DNA from: Deltaproteobacteria bacterium UBA6930
Lineage (GTDB): Bacteria; Myxococcota_A; UBA9160; UBA6930
Length of the DNA stretch: 28,596 bases
Direction: 5' to 3'
Assembly (NCBI GenBank): GCA_002450755.1
Contig: DKAI01000104.1
Location: 1-28,596, forward strand
Part shown: positions 14,986 to 23,185 of the stretch, piece after piece
How positions within the stretch are numbered: the stretch's first letter is position 1
Layout of the letters: every line of letters starts with the position of its first letter
Program-made: the position numbers and the translations under genes
Notes under the pieces: model-generated
What the model was told of the DNA's origin: nothing
Seen by the model: the letters and a program-made list of their open reading frames with translations, nothing else
The model's database searches: none

Positions 14986-16782
14986 CTACCTATATTCCCC
15001 GTCCATCCCAGGTTGTGCAAATGGAGTTTCGGTAAGTTTGAAAGCTATAAGAGAATTACCCGAGTACTCGTGGAGTTTTCTGTCTCCGCCTGCCGCAACT
15101 GCAATGAATTGTTCTCCATTGATAGAAAAACTTATCGGCGGGGCATTTACTCCGGCACCGCACAAAAAAGACCATAACTGTTTTCCGTTTGAAGAATCGT
15201 AGGCAGTTAAATAACCATCAGCATGCCCCACAAAGACCAAATCTCCAGAAGTTGCCAGGCTACCCCCAATAATTGGCTGCTCTGTTCTAACTAGCCACCG
15301 AATTCGACCGTCGCTTGAGTCTATTGAAGCTATGCGCCCCGCAGCCTCGTTTAAAACTCGGGTTGCGGTTAATGTAGTTTGATTATGTGGCGTAGTTCTC
15401 GACTCCCTGATGTAAATTTCCGGTAGGTGCGTCGCAGTAACGAAAATGTCCCCGGTCCGAGGATCGAAAGAAAGCGGTGACCAAGAAACCGCTCCCGCGC
15501 TCCCCGGACTTATTTGCACCGCTTTTGATTTTGGCTCCATAAACAAATTTTCTTGCGGCACAAAAGGTTGAGATCGTGCTAAAAGTGTGCCGTCATTTCG
15601 ATCGAGAATGTAAATCCATCCCGTATTTGAGGCTTGTGCAACTGCTTTTTTGATTGTTCGGGAAGTTGAAACCCAGTCAAATAACAAAGGCGGACTCGAA
15701 ACGTCGTAACCCCATAAATTTCTGTCCACTTCTTTAAAATGCCATCGTAAATCTCCCGTTGTCGAATCGAGAGCAACAAGGGAATTTGTAAATGAGCGTC
15801 TATCAGGTAAATCTTCCTCTGTAGGATCGTAGAAATCCTTTCCAGTACCGAAAAAGATGGTGTCAGAACTTGGATCGATACTAGGAGTTGTTGCGATCCA
15901 GCCACCTCCGATCTTAGAATCGTGGCTTCCACTTTGAGATAACGTGGGTTTCTCTAATGTTTTGCCTGGTGTTTGTGTCTCTAAACGCCCGTTAGCGACA
16001 CCTGTGTTTACAATCTCATTACTATTCCAAGTCCATAAACGTCTTCCGGTATGTGCATTGAACGCTACTAGAAAGCCGTTAATCAATCTTCTAGTGGTTG
16101 GGAAAACTTCGATAGGAGTATCGGTAATTTTATGATCAGACTTACCAGTTACTCCAACGTAAATTCTTCCTTGATAAACCAATGGTGCCATCGAGATTGA
16201 GATATTAGAGACCATGTTGAGAGTGTGAGAGGTCTCGCTTTCTATGGTTGGATCAAGAGCAGTGACGGATTGCTTATAATCTACAAGTGGTGAGCTCCAT
16301 ATTAAATCTCCATTCTTTGAATCTAGCGCTAACAGATTACCTTCAGGCGTAGTTGAGTAAACCATTCCGTAAGCTAGAGAAACTCCAAAGTTCGAGTCTT
16401 TGCAGCAGGCCGAAGCCGACTTCGCCTTATGACGATAACTCCATATGACTTCGCCATTAGCCCCATTTAAAGCAGTTACTCCTCCACTAGGTAGACTCGT
16501 ATACAGCCTTCCTTCAGCGACAATAGGATTAATCTGATAAAAAGCTTTTTCACCAGTCTGGAAAATCCATGTAGGCGATAATCGAGCGATCGTATGTTTG
16601 TTAATTTGAGACAGCGGGGAAAACCGTTGCTGGGAAAGGTCTCGTCCAAATGTAATCCATTGTGTGGGTTCATTTGCCAAATTTTCTAGCCGTTCATCAT
16701 CAATCGAAACAGATTGAGCTATTGAGGCCCAGCATAGAATCAGAACGGTTGCTAGAGAGCGCAGGAATTTCGTGCAGTTCAT
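14986..16782 (-). CDS. PQQ-dependent (quinoprotein) alcohol dehydrogenase, no cytochrome domain
   Basis: A 598-residue exported quinoprotein. Residues 1-24 form a signal peptide. The eight-bladed propeller starts WITFGRDLSQQRFSPLSQI, and the vicinal pair Cys126-Cys127 in SACCKDSNFGVSLAYG is the disulfide over the PQQ ring in this family. Further blades include GNLLALDSKNGDLIW, NSLVALDSTTGDLRWHF and NLWGYDVSSPPLLFDW. It oxidises an alcohol or aldehyde in the periplasm, passing electrons to a cytochrome. There is no CxxCH haem site at the C-terminus, so an external acceptor is needed. The catalytic Asp region reads DLPDRRSFTNS rather than GDN, so metal type cannot be called. No clear ribosome site precedes the ATG, and a stop codon lies in frame two codons upstream. 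Confidence 0.92.
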   Translation of the reverse strand: MNCTKFLRSLATVLILCWASIAQSVSIDDERLENLANEPTQWITFGRDLSQQRFSPLSQINKHTIARLSPTWIFQTGEKAFYQINPIVAEGRLYTSLPSGGVTALNGANGEVIWSYRHKAKSASACCKDSNFGVSLAYGMVYSTTPEGNLLALDSKNGDLIWSSPLVDYKQSVTALDPTIESETSHTLNMVSNISISMAPLVYQGRIYVGVTGKSDHKITDTPIEVFPTTRRLINGFLVAFNAHTGRRLWTWNSNEIVNTGVANGRLETQTPGKTLEKPTLSQSGSHDSKIGGGWIATTPSIDPSSDTIFFGTGKDFYDPTEEDLPDRRSFTNSLVALDSTTGDLRWHFKEVDRNLWGYDVSSPPLLFDWVSTSRTIKKAVAQASNTGWIYILDRNDGTLLARSQPFVPQENLFMEPKSKAVQISPGSAGAVSWSPLSFDPRTGDIFVTATHLPEIYIRESRTTPHNQTTLTATRVLNEAAGRIASIDSSDGRIRWLVRTEQPIIGGSLATSGDLVFVGHADGYLTAYDSSNGKQLWSFLCGAGVNAPPISFSINGEQFIAVAAGGDRKLHEYSGNSLIAFKLTETPFAQPGMDGEYR

Positions 16783-16812
16783 AGGTTATGAGCTTACACT
16801 GTGTACTGCATT

Positions 16813-16842
16813 ATTTTAACCGCTGAAATCTTAGTCCTCCAA
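16813..16842 (-). promoter_or_regulatory. Possible promoter of the PQQ dehydrogenase gene
   Basis: On the minus strand TTGGAG, an 18-base spacer and TAAAAT lie about 30 bases before the ATG at 16782. The -10 is good and the -35 poor. The 164-base region separates divergent dehydrogenase and P450 genes. Confidence 0.3.
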
Positions 16843-16946
16843 ATTATGGACAGAGAACGAAGCTACGTTGTCGAGAAGTTTTAGATATTGCCGATATAAA
16901 ACCGGTGAAGAAAGAAACCTCTCTTTTCCAAGCTGGAGAATTTAAA

Positions 16947-18179
16947 ATGCCAGAAGCCATCGTTGATCTTTCACATCCTGACGCCTTCAAAAACGGGCCT
17001 CCACATGCTGGTTTTGATCGAGATAGAAAAGAAAACCCTGTTCGTTGGATAGATGCGACTCCTAGACGTGGGATGAGGGCTGGCGACGGATTTTGGTCAA
17101 TAACCAAATATAAAACTATGAGAGAAGTCGCCTCAAATCCAAACTTGTTCTCGTCTTACGAAGGTGGGATTCGCATGGAAACTTATGGCCAGGAGTATCT
17201 TGAGGCTGAACGAGAGACTATGTTGCTTATGGATCCACCAAATCACACTTTAATGCGTCGAACAGTAAGTAAGCGGTTTATTCCTCGTATAATCCAAAAG
17301 CTGGAAGCGAAAGTTGAAGCTATAGCAAGGGACTCAATAAAGTCCGCTATTGAAAAAACGACTTTCGATTTCGTAGAAGAAATTGCCGCTCCCGTTCCCT
17401 TAATTGTGATTGCAGAACTACTAGGTGTTGAGCTCGAGGATCGAAATCAATTCAGAAAGTGGAGCGACACTATTGTTCATGCATCCGATCCAAGTTTAAA
17501 TGTAACTTCTCAAGATTATAAGGTTGCCTATGATTCGTTGCGCGATTACGGAAGACACCTTTATGAGCTGAAATTGAAAAACCCTAACGACGACTTAATA
17601 TCCGCGATTGCACATAGTGAAATTGATGGAACACAAATGACGCCCGACCAAGTCGTAGGATTTTGGTTGCTTCTTTTAATTGCAGGAAATGAAACCAGTA
17701 GGAACGCTCTTTGCGGATCCCTGTTAGCATTCGATGATCATAAAGATCAGCAAGCCCTTCTGACTTCGGATAATCGATTGTTGCCAAGTGCCGTAGAGGA
17801 AACGCTTCGATACGTGAGTCCTGTCATGCATTTACGTCGAACAGCAACAAAAGATACTGTTTTAGCGGGTGCCAAAATAGCAAAAGGCGACAAGGTAGTG
17901 TTCTGGTTACCTTCCGCTAATCGTGACCCTGAAGTATTTGAAAATCCTCATTCTTTTGATATTTCACGGGATCCTAATGAGCACATGGCATTTGGATTTG
18001 GCACTCACTTTTGCTTGGGTGCACATCTAGCCAGGCTAGAGATTGCAAAGGTACTTTCAGAATGTTTTAAATTGATGCCAAATTATGAAATTATTGGCCC
18101 CGTAGAAAGAGTTGATGGGAATTTCATTCAAGGGTTTCGAAAGCTTCCAGTTTCTGTTGGGAATCAAATAGCAAAATGA
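16947..18179 (+). CDS. Cytochrome P450 (CYP125/CYP124/CYP142-like)
   Basis: A 410-residue soluble P450. The I-helix reads LIAGNETSRNA (Ala246 to Thr250), with Glu instead of the usual Asp, the form typical of the CYP125/142/124 group of sterol and branched-lipid omega-hydroxylases. The ExxR motif is Glu285-Arg288 (EETLRYVSPV), and the haem loop FGFGTHFCLGAHLAR has ligand Cys356. The frame is open from a GTG at 16905, but ATG 16947 follows GGAG by eight bases and starts at the usual N-terminus. It is the first gene of the plus-strand cluster and overlaps the thioesterase gene by four bases. Likely role: hydroxylation of a hydrophobic substrate. The electron donor may be the Rieske ferredoxin at 23186, which would be unusual. 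Confidence 0.95.
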   Translation: MPEAIVDLSHPDAFKNGPPHAGFDRDRKENPVRWIDATPRRGMRAGDGFWSITKYKTMREVASNPNLFSSYEGGIRMETYGQEYLEAERETMLLMDPPNHTLMRRTVSKRFIPRIIQKLEAKVEAIARDSIKSAIEKTTFDFVEEIAAPVPLIVIAELLGVELEDRNQFRKWSDTIVHASDPSLNVTSQDYKVAYDSLRDYGRHLYELKLKNPNDDLISAIAHSEIDGTQMTPDQVVGFWLLLLIAGNETSRNALCGSLLAFDDHKDQQALLTSDNRLLPSAVEETLRYVSPVMHLRRTATKDTVLAGAKIAKGDKVVFWLPSANRDPEVFENPHSFDISRDPNEHMAFGFGTHFCLGAHLARLEIAKVLSECFKLMPNYEIIGPVERVDGNFIQGFRKLPVSVGNQIAK

Positions 18180-18667
18180 AAGTAGATGCTCCTTTTGAAA
18201 ATCATCATGATGTAGTCCGGCCAGATTGGATAGATCATAATGGTCATATGAACGTTGGCTTTTACGTTCTAGCCTTTGATTTCGCGACAGATGCTTTTTT
18301 GCATTGGATTGGTTTAGATCCTCAATATCGAGAGAAGCAAAACGTGACTACCTTCGCATTAGAAGGGCACATAACTTATCAAAAAGAAGTAAGAGAGGGC
18401 GACGAACTCGCGTTTTCAACGCAAATGTTAGGTTATGATGAGAAAAGGATTCATTATTTTCATCGAATGTATCATCAAAAAGAGCGGTATCTTGCTGCAA
18501 CGATGGAATGTATGTCGCTTCATGTAAGTCGAGCGACGCGCCGGTCTACCCCGATAGAAGAAAGCACACTAAAAAAGTTTTCTAAGGTATTAGAAGTTCA
18601 CTCTCGACTTGAGCGGCCAAGTGAAGTAGGAAGAATAATAGGTCTTAATTCTGGAAAAACGACTTAG
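18176..18667 (+). CDS. Hotdog-fold acyl-CoA thioesterase
   Basis: A 163-residue 4HBT-type thioesterase. The active-site helix region reads DWIDHNGHMNVGFYVLAFD, with Asp20, His24 and Tyr30 in the family spacing, followed by the ITYQKEVREGDELAFSTQ strand and a KRIHYFHRMYH strand. It resembles the thioesterases found with carnitine dehydrogenase. It hydrolyses acyl-CoA esters or a related thioester to release a free acid. Its ATG overlaps the P450 stop (ATGA), indicating translational coupling and a shared pathway. The precise acyl group is unknown. Confidence 0.9.
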   Translation: MKVDAPFENHHDVVRPDWIDHNGHMNVGFYVLAFDFATDAFLHWIGLDPQYREKQNVTTFALEGHITYQKEVREGDELAFSTQMLGYDEKRIHYFHRMYHQKERYLAATMECMSLHVSRATRRSTPIEESTLKKFSKVLEVHSRLERPSEVGRIIGLNSGKTT

Positions 18668-18714
18668 CGATATACGAAATATCTTTTGTCCAGATTGTAA
18701 TAAAGGACGTAATA

Positions 18715-19722
18715 GTGAATTCAAACAAAAACCAAGCAGGTTGGCTAAGTTCCACAAAAGAGCCAGCGCTAGATGCTGACATGCCAATCTGCGATCCACA
18801 TCATCATTTATGGAATCACCCGACGAGTCAATATCTTTTAGACGATTTACACGAAGACACTGGGTCGGCCCACAATATTACAAAAACAGTTTTTGTTGAG
18901 TGCGGCTCTGAATATCGATCTGAAGGCCCCGAGTCGATGCGTTCTGTTGGCGAAACTGAGTTTGTCGCGGAGCTCGCTCGACAAAGCGAAAGTATGAGCG
19001 GGGCAACTATCGCAGGCATTGTCGGATTTGCCGATCTCACGTTGGGTGAAAAAGTTCAAGAAGTTTTAGAAGCTCATATATCGGCAGGTGAAGGACGGTT
19101 TAAAGGTATTCGTCATGCTTCGGCGTGGCACGAAGATGCATCTATACATAATGCCCACACGAATCCAACAGCCGATTTGTTTTCCAGATCTTCGTTCCTA
19201 GCAGGGATTCGAATATTAAGAAAGCTCAATCTAACCTTCGATGCATGGCTCTACCACCCACAGATTTCTGATCTTTCTTCATTAGCCAGTGCCAATCCTA
19301 ATGTTTTTATGCTGCTAGATCATCTGGGAGGGCCTCTTGGAATTGGTCCTTACAAGAATAAACGCGATGAAGTTCGCAATGTATGGAGACCACAAATTAA
19401 AGAACTTGCGCTCAATCCAAATGTATTTGTAAAACTTGGTGGCATTGGTATGTCAATCTACGGATCTGGATGGCATAAATTGCCTCAGGCGCCGAGCTCT
19501 CAAGACTTAGCTGATGCTTGGAAAGAAGATGTGTTGTTTTGTATTGAGCATTTTGGAGTGAAACGGTGCATGTTTGAGAGTAACTTCCCAGTTGATAAAC
19601 GAGGTTGTTCTTATACCGTTTTGTGGAATGCTTTTCAGCGTATGATAGAAGGTGCTTCAGAAGACGAGAAACGATCTCTTTTCTTTGAAACAGCGAACGA
19701 CTTCTATAGTCTTGAGATTTGA
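18715..19722 (+). CDS. Metal-dependent amidohydrolase (TIM-barrel, amidohydrolase 2 type)
   Basis: A 335-residue TIM-barrel hydrolase of the amidohydrolase-2 / lactonase class. Metal and catalytic motifs are visible: CDPHHHLW with His29 and His31, His181 in WLYHPQ, LDHLGG with His203, and Asp294 in ESNFPVD. Relatives hydrolyse lactones such as fuconolactone or 2-pyrone-4,6-dicarboxylate, and some decarboxylate acids. The start is GTG at 18715, seven bases after AAAGGA. It lies 47 bases after the thioesterase gene in the same direction. A lactone formed from a hydroxylated acid would be a sensible substrate here, but this is inference. Confidence 0.9.
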   Translation: MNSNKNQAGWLSSTKEPALDADMPICDPHHHLWNHPTSQYLLDDLHEDTGSAHNITKTVFVECGSEYRSEGPESMRSVGETEFVAELARQSESMSGATIAGIVGFADLTLGEKVQEVLEAHISAGEGRFKGIRHASAWHEDASIHNAHTNPTADLFSRSSFLAGIRILRKLNLTFDAWLYHPQISDLSSLASANPNVFMLLDHLGGPLGIGPYKNKRDEVRNVWRPQIKELALNPNVFVKLGGIGMSIYGSGWHKLPQAPSSQDLADAWKEDVLFCIEHFGVKRCMFESNFPVDKRGCSYTVLWNAFQRMIEGASEDEKRSLFFETANDFYSLEI

Positions 19723-19779
19723 TTGTTAGCTCGCCGCCGCAAGTAACGACGTGAACAAAATAATGGAGAGAACGTTAAA

Positions 19780-20286
19780 ATGTCAGAATTTAATGAACCC
19801 AAACTGGAATCCCTTTTAGGTTTAGGGCAAGAAATCGCTAGGAAATTGAGAGAAAAAAATGAAAATATTTCAGTTATGGAATCTTCAGCGGGAGGATTGA
19901 TTTCTACCTCTCTGCTTGCCGTTGCCGGAGCATCTTATTTCTTTCGTGGCAGTACTATTGTCTACACCCACGAAGCACGGCGTGATCTTCTTGAAATTAA
20001 TGATTCTGTGCTCGAAGGAGTACGTCCCAGTAGCGAGCCTTATATTGCAATCCTTGCGCATGGATTAAAGGAGAAACTATCTACTGATTGGATTCTTGCC
20101 GAATCTGGAGCCACCGGACCGACGGGAAACCGATATGGCGATGCCCCTGGACACGCGTGTTTTGCCATTCTAGGACCAGGTGTCGAACGTACATTTACTC
20201 TAGAGACGGGGGAAGATAACCGCTTCGATAATATGATCCGATTTGCCTCATTTGGTCTAGGTCAATTGACCGATGCGTTAGGTTAG
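19780..20286 (+). CDS. CinA C-terminal domain amidohydrolase-like protein
   Basis: A 168-residue protein formed only of the CinA C-terminal domain. The nucleophile loop reads VMESSAGGLISTSL with Ser35 (the classic form is ESxTGG, so Thr is Ala here), then GASYFFRGSTIVYTHEAR and the second loop AESGATGPTGNRYGDAPGHAC. Classic members deamidate nicotinamide mononucleotide. Its position inside a catabolic gene series, not near NAD or competence genes, and the altered loop suggest a different substrate; that is inference. GGAGAG lies about ten bases before the ATG. Confidence 0.88.
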   Translation: MSEFNEPKLESLLGLGQEIARKLREKNENISVMESSAGGLISTSLLAVAGASYFFRGSTIVYTHEARRDLLEINDSVLEGVRPSSEPYIAILAHGLKEKLSTDWILAESGATGPTGNRYGDAPGHACFAILGPGVERTFTLETGEDNRFDNMIRFASFGLGQLTDALG

Positions 20287-20305
20287 GGCTGTCTTGTGAG
20301 AGTCT

Positions 20306-20695
20306 ATGCCGAATAAATCAAAAGCAATTCTGAAGGCACACAGTGACTTTTATACATCTTTTATAAGTGGCGATTACAGCAGTATGGAATCTGTTTGGGC
20401 GAGAGAAAATCCAGTACTCGTAATCCACCCATGGGGGCCAGCAATAGCCGGGCGCGTAAATGTTATGAAAAGCTGGGAGCAGATTCTTCTAAACCCACCA
20501 AAAATACGTTGCACTGATGAAAAAGTAGAGCTGATTGGCGAGTTTGCAATCGTAACCTGTATCGAACGCGCCAGCGAAGGAGCTCTGGCTGCGACGAATA
20601 TATTGGTAGAAGAGAATGGAAGTTGGGTATTTTGCCATCATCACGCTGGGCCACTCGCGCCTGTGTTTTCTTCGCCCCCAAGTTCTGTTCATTGA
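20306..20695 (+). CDS. NTF2/SnoaL-like protein (DUF4440 type)
   Basis: A 129-residue alpha+beta cone protein. It starts with a helix AILKAHSDFYTSFISGDYSSMESVW, then NPVLVIHPWGPAIAGRVNVMKSWEQIL, and ends with paired strands TNILVEENGSWVFCHHHAGP. This IHPWG...G...W layout is the SnoaL_3/nuclear-transport-factor-2 type. Function could be catalytic (hydratase, isomerase) or structural. It lies 19 bases after the CinA-C gene and 23 before the enoyl-CoA hydratase gene, so it is surely co-transcribed. Confidence 0.8.
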   Translation: MPNKSKAILKAHSDFYTSFISGDYSSMESVWARENPVLVIHPWGPAIAGRVNVMKSWEQILLNPPKIRCTDEKVELIGEFAIVTCIERASEGALAATNILVEENGSWVFCHHHAGPLAPVFSSPPSSVH

Positions 20696-20718
20696 ATATC
20701 AACTGAGGAGTAGCCAGG

Positions 20719-21519
20719 ATGTCGATAAAATATGAAACTCTAATTGTAGAGCGTAAGGGAAAAGTGGATTGGCTTACCCTTAATAGGCCCGATATTCTGA
20801 ACTCTATAAACACACAGATGGTTACGGAACTTAGGGATTATTTCGGCGGCTTAGTTAATCAAAGAGAAGTGCGTATTGTCGTTATGAGGGGCTCGGGACG
20901 AGCTTTTTGTGCAGGGCTAGACGTCAAGGCATTTCGCGAGACTTCTGATCAACCTTTCAATGGAGGGATGGGTTTTCAGTCCTACCTGTCAGACGTTTAT
21001 GTCATGATGCGTCGGTGTCCTCAGCCAATTATTTCATTGATTCAGGGCGCAGCCTGTGGCGGAGGATTTTCTTTTGCATTGGCATCTGATATCAGGATTG
21101 CCGGTGAATCTGCAAGAATGAATGCTGCCTATATAAAAGTAGGACTCTCGGCCTGCGATATGGGCGCTAGCTATTTCCTGCCCCGTCTCGTAGGTACTTC
21201 GATATCTTCAGAACTTCTTTTGACTGGAAAATTTATCGATGCAAGACGTTGTCTTCAGGTCGGCCTAGTTTCAGAAGTTGTGCCTGATTCGAAACTTAAT
21301 GACGTTGCCTGTTCATATATTGAAGAAATGCTTGCTACATCCCCAATGGGGCTTCGTCTTACGAAAGAAGGTATAAACCTTGCAATTGACTCTCCGAGCC
21401 TGGAGGCGGCCATCGCTATAGAAAACCGAAATCAGTTGCTATGCATAAATACTGCAGATGCCAAAGAAGGACTCGCGGCTTTTGCTGAAAAACGGCAACC
21501 TGTTTATAGCGATAAGTAG
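20719..21519 (+). CDS. Enoyl-CoA hydratase/isomerase
   Basis: A 266-residue crotonase-fold protein. The oxyanion-hole segments are GRAFCAGLDVKAF (near residue 60) and QGAACGGGFSFALASDIRIA (near residue 110). The third loop, GLSACDMGASYFLPRLVG, carries Asp in place of the Glu that hydrates double bonds in classic enzymes, a pattern seen in a widespread subgroup whose reaction is less certain; it may isomerise, hydrate or hydrolyse CoA esters. GAGGAG precedes the ATG by eight bases. It ends 13 bases before the thiolase-like gene. Confidence 0.92.
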   Translation: MSIKYETLIVERKGKVDWLTLNRPDILNSINTQMVTELRDYFGGLVNQREVRIVVMRGSGRAFCAGLDVKAFRETSDQPFNGGMGFQSYLSDVYVMMRRCPQPIISLIQGAACGGGFSFALASDIRIAGESARMNAAYIKVGLSACDMGASYFLPRLVGTSISSELLLTGKFIDARRCLQVGLVSEVVPDSKLNDVACSYIEEMLATSPMGLRLTKEGINLAIDSPSLEAAIAIENRNQLLCINTADAKEGLAAFAEKRQPVYSDK

Positions 21520-21532
21520 AAAAGGACAGAAT

Positions 21533-22702
21533 ATGACCATTCGAGGAATCGCTCACATCGCGGGTATTTTTGAACATCCAGGGAGAGAACTTCCAAATTT
21601 AACCCTCGCTCAAATTCATGCAGAAGTAGCCGAAGGTGCACTAAAAGATGCAGGTCTGACATTTGGAGATGTGGATGCGTACTATTCAGCTGGAGATGCT
21701 CCGGGCTTTGGAGCGCTCTCGATGGCAGATTATCTCGGGCTGGATTGCATCAATATTGACGATACCGAAACGGGAGGGTCTTCTTATCTTGTCCACGTTC
21801 AACACGCGGCGCAGGCGATTGCAGCAGGTCATATACATGTTGCCTTGATTACACTCGCAGGCAATCCTAGAACGGGAGGTGCTAGTCCTGGTGGAAGTGC
21901 AAACGTTTCCGGTGCACCAGAACAATCCTTCGAGAGTCTCTTTGGCCTTGCAGTACCCGCAGGATACGCTCTTGCAGCCAAAAGGCATATGTACGAATTT
22001 GGTACGACAAGCGAGCAGCTTGCGGAAATAAAAGTCGCAGCATCAAATCACGCGCAACACAATCCAGAGGCCTTTCTTCGAGACGTTGTCACTATAGAGG
22101 AAGTGTTAGAGTCGCCATTAATTTCTGATCCTCTTCACCGCTTGGATTGTTGTGTCATAACAGATGGAGGGGGTGCTCTTGTAGTAGTCAGCACGGAGGT
22201 CGCACGCTCCCTTAACCGAGAAACAGTGAAGGTTTTAGGGAGTGGAACTGCAATCAAACATAGCGATGCCGGTCGAATAGATTTGACTTATACAGGCGCC
22301 GTTAAAACAGGAAAAGCAGCTTTTGAAGAAGCATCACTAGATCCGAAAGACGTCGATTACGTATCAATTTACGACAGTTTTACGATTACGGTCCTAATAT
22401 CTTTGGAAGATTTAGGTTTCTGTCCGAAAGGCCACGGCGGTCGTTTCGTAAGTGAAGGGGCATTATGCGCTAAAACTGGAAGATTGCCTTTTAATACAGA
22501 CGGCGGGGGGCTCTGTAATAATCATCCCGGCAACAGAGGCGGTATGACGAAAGTAATTGAGGCGGTCAGACAATTACGCGGGGAAGCTCACCCAAAGGTT
22601 CAAGTAGAGAATTGTGGAGTTGCTTTGGCACATGGAACAGGCGGGAGTCTTGCGCTTCGCATGGGCAGTGCAACTTTATTGTTAGGGAGGGAAGAGGTAT
22701 GA
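21533..22702 (+). CDS. Thiolase-fold protein without nucleophilic cysteine (Ltp2-like)
   Basis: A 389-residue thiolase-family protein of the lipid-transfer/SCP-x type. Where a thiolase has its acyl-accepting Cys, this reads DDTETGGSSYLV, with Gly82 at that place. Other active-site parts remain: Tyr280 in SIYDSF, His331 in GLCNNHPGNRGG and His367 in VALAHGTGG. In the actinobacterial Ltp2 protein the same loss goes with retro-aldol cleavage of a side-chain acyl-CoA, in complex with a DUF35 protein; that gene follows here, overlapping by four bases. The frame is open from 21458 inside the hydratase gene, but ATG 21533 follows AAAGGA and begins the fold, so I choose it. A C-C bond-breaking aldolase role is likely but inferred. 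Confidence 0.9.
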   Translation: MTIRGIAHIAGIFEHPGRELPNLTLAQIHAEVAEGALKDAGLTFGDVDAYYSAGDAPGFGALSMADYLGLDCINIDDTETGGSSYLVHVQHAAQAIAAGHIHVALITLAGNPRTGGASPGGSANVSGAPEQSFESLFGLAVPAGYALAAKRHMYEFGTTSEQLAEIKVAASNHAQHNPEAFLRDVVTIEEVLESPLISDPLHRLDCCVITDGGGALVVVSTEVARSLNRETVKVLGSGTAIKHSDAGRIDLTYTGAVKTGKAAFEEASLDPKDVDYVSIYDSFTITVLISLEDLGFCPKGHGGRFVSEGALCAKTGRLPFNTDGGGLCNNHPGNRGGMTKVIEAVRQLRGEAHPKVQVENCGVALAHGTGGSLALRMGSATLLLGREEV

Positions 22703-23106
22703 CATTTCTTCCAGTATGGGAATTTCCAATTAATCAAGAAAGCAAACAGTTTTGGGATGCCGCCGCACAAAATGTTCTTTTACTTCCACGTTGCAGTGAT
22801 TGTGGATTCACGATTTTTTATCCGAGAAGCATCTGTCCAGAATGCAGATCGAGAAATTTATCTTGGATCCAAATGTCCGGTAAGGGGGAAGTTTATAGCT
22901 ATACAGTTACCAGGCGAACATCGGGGCGATTTAGGTCACATGTACCTTTTGTTATTGCATATGTTCAATTAGACGAGGGGCCGCGTATGCTAACTAACGT
23001 AGTTGATTGCGACCCGAACAACGTTTCTATTGGGATGCGAGTCGAAGTAATGTTCGAATCCCAGGATGAAGGGAAAGCTATTCCCCGGTTTAAACCTTCT
23101 CAATAA
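22699..23106 (+). CDS. DUF35 OB-fold / zinc-ribbon partner protein
   Basis: A 135-residue DUF35 protein. A zinc ribbon has Cys32-x2-Cys35 (RCSDCG) and Cys46-x2-Cys49 (CPECRS), followed by an OB-fold with GKGEVYSYTVTRR, PFVIAYVQLDEGPRM and IGMRVEVMFE. DUF35 proteins pair with thiolase-like proteins; in ChsH2-Ltp2 and similar complexes they help hold the CoA ester or form part of the hydratase-aldolase. The ATG overlaps the thiolase-like stop (ATGA) and follows GGGAGG and AGAGG. The upstream open frame to 22612 lies in the thiolase gene and is not used. Confidence 0.93.
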   Translation: MTFLPVWEFPINQESKQFWDAAAQNVLLLPRCSDCGFTIFYPRSICPECRSRNLSWIQMSGKGEVYSYTVTRRTSGRFRSHVPFVIAYVQLDEGPRMLTNVVDCDPNNVSIGMRVEVMFESQDEGKAIPRFKPSQ

Positions 23107-23185
23107 CAGATAAATTTTAATTAGCAGAGATGTTTTCTAAAAATTGTATAAAAGGAAATTGCATTAAACAGCTTTTGAGGAATTC

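Noticed and set aside
15579..15932. 117-codon open frame on the same strand as the PQQ dehydrogenase
   Set aside because: It is a second-frame shadow of the dehydrogenase gene, whose own frame carries the propeller repeats.
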